44,587 nt of DNA from NCBI GenBank assembly GCA_003427395.1, contig BFEA01000454.1:115556-160142 (forward strand). The letters run 5' to 3'. Under the pieces are notes generated by a model. The model had not been told where the DNA came from. It worked only from the letters and a program-made list of their open reading frames with translations, and searched no databases. This document shows positions 39,541-44,587 of the stretch, piece after piece. A program made the translations under genes and the position numbers. The stretch is from Chara braunii (Eukaryota > Streptophyta > Charophyceae > Charales > Characeae). Each line of letters starts with the position of its first letter. Positions within the stretch are counted from its first letter, which is position 1.

Positions 39541-40210
39541 GGGTCATAGTGCAAGGGGACAATAATTATAACTTCACGGATTCACCAGACGAAGCAAGCA
39601 AAGGTGACAAGTGACAGTCGCATAGTGATTTCCAGATTAAGGAGTTGGGGCGGAGGCGGAAAGAGACACAGAAGGAGCCATAACTAAAGTGATTTGATTG
39701 TCTCACCTCCACAACTATATTAGGAAGGGGTGGATCCAAGCAAAGGCACAGCGGATCGACAACTTGGCATAGCATGTGGCTATTGGCGCACGGTGAGACC
39801 TGAGGCTTGATACGTGGTTCTCGGGAGCTTAGGAGTGTAGTGAGGTTCGGGAGCAGCTACATGTGGCTAGGAGGAGCTTGGAAGAGTTGCTGGTGGGAGT
39901 TGCTTCTACTAGACAAAGTGTTGGAGGAGTTGGAGGTTTATAGAGGAAATGCTAGAGGAGGAGCAGGAAAGCCAGAGTTGAGGTAGGGGGCACTCTGCTC
40001 CATCCTCTGGTTGACCTTCTTAGACAACTCCTGGGGCCACTCCGCTGGACAAGTGTTGTGCGGCAGGGCTTGAGAGACTATACTTTGGACCAAAAATTTA
40101 ACCTTTGGCCAAAGTTTTATTAATTCTACGGTGGGCTTCCTCCACGACAAGGCATTTTTTGGCACGATACTGGTGAAGTGGTTGAGCGTCAGGTTGCACC
40201 CCATTTAGTG
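39541..40210. other. GC-richer island, unrecognised
   Basis: A less AT-rich block. The minus strand has open pieces of 69 and 88 codons (39775-39566, 40204-39938); the plus strand translates to short charged pieces broken by stops. A decayed gene or retroelement piece is possible, but I recognise no motif. Confidence 0.3.
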
Positions 40211-40722
40211 GGGTTATGCTCTTGAAATTATACAACGTCGACATTATTTATTTTTGTCGCGTTATGTTGCAAAATTTGCAGCGCATCCTGCGATGTTAGA
40301 CTGAGGGGAGGTGTTCTTTGTGCTTTTCTAACACAGTGGATGTTTTTATGTGCGCGTGATCAAGTGGTAGTACGGACGAGTGTTGTGGAACCGATTTCAA
40401 GCGGCACAACAAACGGTATCCCCGCTATTATTTTTTTTCATTGGCACAAGCATGGTAATTGCGGTGGATGATAAAACATTGTGGTTACCATATTAACAAC
40501 ACAAAATTTGTGATTTTTTGTTATCGAACGACGAGGCACTGCACATGGAACAACAACACTATGTAGACTTGTATAAGTGGTGGGATGATCGCTCGCACTC
40601 GTGGTACTAGCGGGTTTTAACGAGTGGGAGACGTGTGGGTGGTGCAAGCACACGACGCTTGTGGTTTAACACCAAGGGTATTATTATTTTCTTAGAGAGC
40701 GTGGTGCAAACATTTTCGATAA
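40211..40722. other. Gene-free stretch
   Basis: Nothing recognised. Confidence 0.4.
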
Positions 40723-40926
40723 TTGGGACCAGCTAGTGCCGTGGTCAGTAGCATGGGACCATTTGGAACCACATGAGTCCAGTTTGCACTAACATGGGAC
40801 CGATGGATTATTTCAGGGACGTGTGCGGCCCACCATCTTCACACTTGGGACTACTGCGTGTGGGACGTGCGAGTTGGGGACCGATTGGGACTAGTAGTTG
40901 CTTTGGGACTTACCTTGGGACTACGT
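40723..40926 (+). repeat. Recurrent TGGGACY motif
   Basis: TGGGAC or GGGAC followed by C, T or G recurs about nine times in 200 bp, often in the longer form CATGGGACC or TTGGGACTA. Probably a decayed minisatellite. Confidence 0.5.
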
Positions 40927-43320
40927 TTTTTCTTCGGCGACAGGTAGATATGTTTTCTTTGTCCTTCTTAAGTAACCCAATGTGCATTCGGCACCGCTTC
41001 ACTCAAGGTCAGTTGGTGACTCAGATCCCTTTCACGCCTGTGTGAGCCCACACTTTGTTCAACTTTGTTTTTCATTGAAGATTCAAACAGGAAAAGTAAG
41101 GTAAAGGATGTCTGGTCATGCATGTGAAGAGTGGGGATCTGACGAGAGTATAGATAACTGAATTGTTGGACTTGTTGGTTGTTTTTTAGTGTGCGGGTAG
41201 GTAGAAGGATGTTTGCAAATAAGATTGATTGTGCCTTCTTAGGACTAGTGAAAAAAAATATTTGCTTTCTACCTCTAACCTCCTTTTGTCAAAAAGACTT
41301 ATGTTTTGAAAATTGTTAATTCAGTGGGTGTCGCGAAAGAAATTTGATTGACATAAAGAAGATGAAATCAAACATATTTAGTCTTTTTTTTTTTTTTTCT
41401 TTCTTCGAGATGACCCTTTCTATTGTGAATAGCCTCATTTGTCTATACCTGCTAAAATGATTTGCATCGTCTACCTCCCCTGGCGTTTGCGTTCAAGCTA
41501 CCTTGGGTAAAGGGGGGTGTGAACAACTGAAGTCTACCCGTTGTAGGTACGTTCTCTCTTTCTAGAAAGCAGCTGGGGCGGGGGTTCGTTGCCTAAGGAG
41601 TTGACCCTGTTATCGACCCAGAGTGGATCGTTGTTAAAAGGGGGTACTTTGTTGGTTCGGTTGAGACGGCCTGACTTATAAGATCTGAATCTTGGGCTCG
41701 AGCGAGGAGGAGGAGTACCACATACGACTTCCTTGAGGGTTGGGCGCTCGACTGTCGATCAAAGGTTTTAGCCTTTCCCTAATCCTCACAAAATGGAGTT
41801 GACCTAGCATCCTTTTAGTTGACTGTTTTAAGTGTCACCGTTAGATGAGAGACTTGCGCCGAAAGAAGCCTAGCCTGTTAGAGACTAACATTCGAGCGGG
41901 ACGCATGTAGGCAACGCTAGCGGGAGGTTCGTTCCATAATAATTGGGAACTCGGAGTAGATACTGAGGTGATGAAGCTTCTTGGGAAAAGGCAGTAACTG
42001 TAAGTATGCTTTGTGTAACAATACAAAGAATATGGGTGCTTCATTATTCGATGGACGTGAAGAGTAATTATTGTATAGGAGGAGAAAGCAACCAACAAAA
42101 CCTCTAGCTGTCATTAACTTGGGCGGGTTATACGACTTGTCGAATAATGGTTGAACCGAGGGTCCGATTTTAGTATGAAAATCAAGTCTTTTATGGATTC
42201 GCATGACAGTTGTGGAATTTACGTATTGATAAAATTCACGACAAGATTTGGAATTGTGTTAACGGGCCTACCGTACATCAGACATCGGGTTTCCTATGTT
42301 TCCTGTTCGCGGATAGCTCTCGCACATAAAAATTGAAACTTATATATTTTCGGTCATATCCGGGATATGAAAGATAATTTTGGCAAACAATCTCATCAGG
42401 CTAAACTCGGTCAAGATCAATCATGAGTCGGGATGATATTCTTTGTTATGTGACATAGGACAATCTTATGCTGGGTGAGTTTAAGTATATTGAGTTTTTT
42501 GCAGTTGTTTGTTTTTTTCACGGCAACACTGTTTTTGTCGATTGTTTAAAATGTGCGATTGTCATAAAATGTGCAATAGTCATAAAAACTATCTTTTTTG
42601 TATATATATATTATTCTGTTGATTTAGATATTTGTCATAATAAGTCACTTTTTAAATTTTATGTCAAAGGAACTTTGATTATTTGTGGGTTTCACGCTTA
42701 GTTGATACCATCCTAGTAGATCAACGTGTGCTTCATACTTAGGAGTTTAGTGACCTAAGGAGCGAGCGACGTTCAGGTTTATATGATATTTGAACCACAC
42801 ATACCTTTACTTGAGCGAAACACCCTCAATTGAACTACCTTTGCAATTGCATTTAAAAACTTTCATACGTGGGTTAGTAACTCGGTAGGGATACGCCCCT
42901 AAGGGTGGTTACAACCTCTTAGGGAAGGTAAGTTGTACCCCGTGGAAACATATCTTGTCGTTGGATACCGTGGGAAGTACGGTAGAGGCACTCGATCGGG
43001 GCGGCAAAAACGAGAATGCATCTATGTACGTTTTGGTGGCTCGCAGATTTTTTAACTCATTGTCCCCAAGTTGCCTCTCATTTTGTTTTGTTTTAACTTT
43101 TGCGTTACGTGGTCCGGAAAGCTCTTGCCTTTTGGGAAAAAGGGAGGAGTCGATGCGCTCAACAACATTTTCCTTCATCAGTATCGTCATCTCTTCCCTT
43201 CCTTTTTTTTATATAATTCATAAATTTTTGTTCAAGATAATTAATGTCCTATGAAAACTCTTCATGTAACGAAATAAATTTTTGCTTACGTCGATCTAGT
43301 TTATTGATTATTATATTTTA
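40927..43320. other. Gene-free DNA
   Basis: Short ORFs only. 41480-42170 is somewhat GC-richer and 42580-42660 is very AT-rich. A direct duplication AATGTGCGATTGTCATAA / AATGTGCAATAGTCATAA lies at 42549-42586. Confidence 0.4.
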
Positions 43321-43452
43321 CCCTCAGTAAGGGTCCCCAGGCCGAACATACGAAAACCCCTAAGCTAACCCCCAAATGTTCGGGCATTCGGGTCCCCGTA
43401 CGGGATCCGAACCTGAAGGGGTTCGGACCCCCAAATTTTTTTTTTTGACACC
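43321..43452. repeat. GC island with CCGAAC/GTTCGG motifs next to poly(T)
   Basis: GGCCGAACATACG, ATGTTCGGGCATTCGGGTCC, CCGTACGGGATCCGAACCTG and GGGGTTCGGACCCCC crowd into 110 bp and abut T12. Related to 44365-44500, which shares CCGAACCTGAA. Confidence 0.65.
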
Positions 43453-43547
43453 TTCATATTATTAGTTTTTACTGAATTTTTTTTGTGAGTTATTTTGTGA
43501 TGTAAGGCATGTCAATTTTAAGTTTGAAGCTATTCTTTTCAGCCAAC

Positions 43548-43815
43548 ACAAAATAAAAAATCGGCAAAAATGGCGGTGTCAAAACTTTTGTCCACTCACT
43601 AATTTGATTTTTTTTTTTCACTTTTTGTTTTTCCTTTATTTCGGGGCATGAAAAAAAATATTATTTTTTCAAACTTTATTTGTAGATTCTCTATTATGTA
43701 AGATAAACATATATAAAGTTTTATCACATTTGTCCCAATAAAAAATAAAATAAAAAAATCTTCAAAGATGGCAGTGTCAAAGACGTGCTCGCTCACTCAC
43801 TAATTTCATTCTCGT
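43548..43815 (+). repeat. Two copies of a ~198-bp AT-rich repeat
   Basis: AAAATGGCGGTGTCAAAA, then CACTCACTAATTTGATT (43574 on) matches AAGATGGCAGTGTCAAAG, then CACTCACTAATTTCATT (43765 on); both are preceded by AATAAAAAAT-type sequence. Confidence 0.6.
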
Positions 43816-43984
43816 TTTATTTTTTCTATTTTTTATTATTATTATTTATTTTTAGTATTTGATTTTTATTTTAAATTTGGTAAATAATTTGGATGTAACG
43901 TTGAGGCAAATGTTGTTTTGTTTATTCTTCTGCATAACAAATATATTTTTCAGATTTTTTGAAATTCGTTTTTTTTTTTTTGTT

Positions 43985-44400
43985 TGGTGTTCAGCCCGTC
44001 CCGAATGCCGACAACCCTGCCATTAGTATTATTATCATATCCCCCCATTTATTTTTTTATTTCATAAATTATTATTTTAAAAATGATATATACTAGAAAA
44101 GATAAAAATAGAATATTTGTGATTTATTATTGACAAAAGTCTCAAAGAATGTTAGGTCGGATATTTTAAATGAGATTTTACATTTCAAGTTGCATACATG
44201 GATAACAGATTCAGAGTTGTATTACATAAGTAAAAACAATAAAATTAACAATTAAAAATTGTAAAATGTAAATAAAATAATTGTGGTTTTCTTTTATAGC
44301 GCATTAAATAAGTTTTTTACAATATTCATTCTACTATGAAAACGATACATAAGAAGTTGACACCAGGGTTACCGGCGTTCGGGACGGGCCGAACGCCCGA
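43985..44400. repeat. Inverted repeat with ~35-bp arms
   Basis: The left arm (43985-44021: GTTCAGCCCGTCCCGAATGC, then CGACAACCCTGCC) is the reverse complement, with about six changes, of the right arm (44366-44400: AGGGTTACCGGCGTTCGGGA, then CGGGCCGAACGCC). Outside the arms lie T runs on the left and, after more CCGAAC text, a long A run on the right. Either a foldback element or two head-to-head short retroposons. Confidence 0.6.
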
Positions 44401-44465
44401 ACCTGAACGCCCGAATGTAAGGGACCCCTTCGGGAGGCGTTCTGTCGTTCGGGCCGAACGCGGAC

Positions 44466-44502
<37 letters not shown>
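44365..44502 (+). repeat. CCGAAC/GTTCGG-rich short element with long poly(A)
   Basis: GGCGTTCGGGACGGGCCGAA, CGCCCGAACCTGAACGCCCG and GTTCGGGCCGAACGCGG (near palindrome, 44447-44463) are followed by an A run of over 30 bases. GC-rich body plus A tail in AT-rich surroundings suggests a retroposed RNA. Confidence 0.6.
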
Positions 44503-44503
<1 letters not shown>

Positions 44504-44587
44504 ATAAAATAATCTTAAAAAAAAAAAATTTATGGAAAAAAAAAAAAAAAAACAGATTTGCCCACGCATTTCATCCGAATTCCTTAC

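Noticed and set aside
39566-40204. Minus-strand ORFs in the GC-richer island as a host gene
   Set aside because: No motif, no continuous frame and stops on both strands; left as an unrecognised island.

Overview
The window looks like repeat-rich nuclear DNA from a streptophyte. A large-genome charophyte alga such as Chara is my best guess (inference, moderate to low confidence). The grounds are chromodomain Ty3/gypsy elements primed by a plant-type initiator-Met site, tRNA-derived SINE-like repeats, U6 snRNA copies, long A/T homopolymers, and one host gene whose closest recognisable relatives are the plant golgin GC5 and animal TMF1. Nothing bacterial or organellar was recognised. Assembly gaps lie at 13424 (1 N), 13638-14083, 22829 (1 N) and 24587-25137.

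Region by region. 1-71 is a GA microsatellite, followed by a cluster of ACGTGGCA-type motifs (86-390). 754-5075 is a badly decayed plus-strand Ty3/gypsy element (gag, protease, RT, RNase H, integrase all traceable, many stops and frame breaks). 5.1-14.9 kb is gene-free repeat ground: four copies of one short SINE-like family, a run of T flanked by a 15-bp near-perfect direct repeat, tRNA-like elements, a reverse-strand U6 pseudogene (11901-12004), degenerate GC-rich repeats and a 48-bp minisatellite. 14937-23718 is a structurally complete minus-strand chromovirus (two LTRs of about 0.95-1.0 kb, 4-bp target duplication, PBS, polypurine tract, gag, pol, chromodomain). It is disabled by a deletion through RT, by TAG codons and by altered catalytic or zinc residues. 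23.8-25.1 kb is a G-rich minisatellite interrupted by a gap. 25.2-27.1 kb holds small duplications, an inverted repeat and a duplicated RT fragment.

27.45-28.03 kb holds three tandem units of about 194 bp, two carrying the 5' half of U6 snRNA. Next comes the only convincing host gene: a 2.2-kb uninterrupted minus-strand coiled-coil ORF (28525-30699) matching TMF1/golgin candidate 5. Its 5' end and upstream region were duplicated in tandem (about 31050-31690), leaving a broken N-terminal copy, and the upstream DNA has several CACGTG boxes.

33.2-44.6 kb changes to strongly AT-rich DNA with no convincing gene. It holds degenerate tandem repeats and small GC-rich islands built on CCGAAC/GTTCGG palindromes next to poly(A) or poly(T). 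No new multi-gene system was seen. The best leads are the U6-bearing tandem repeat, the poly(T)-only insertion, the duplicated promoter and 5' end of the golgin gene with its Cys-bearing tail, and the new SINE-like family.
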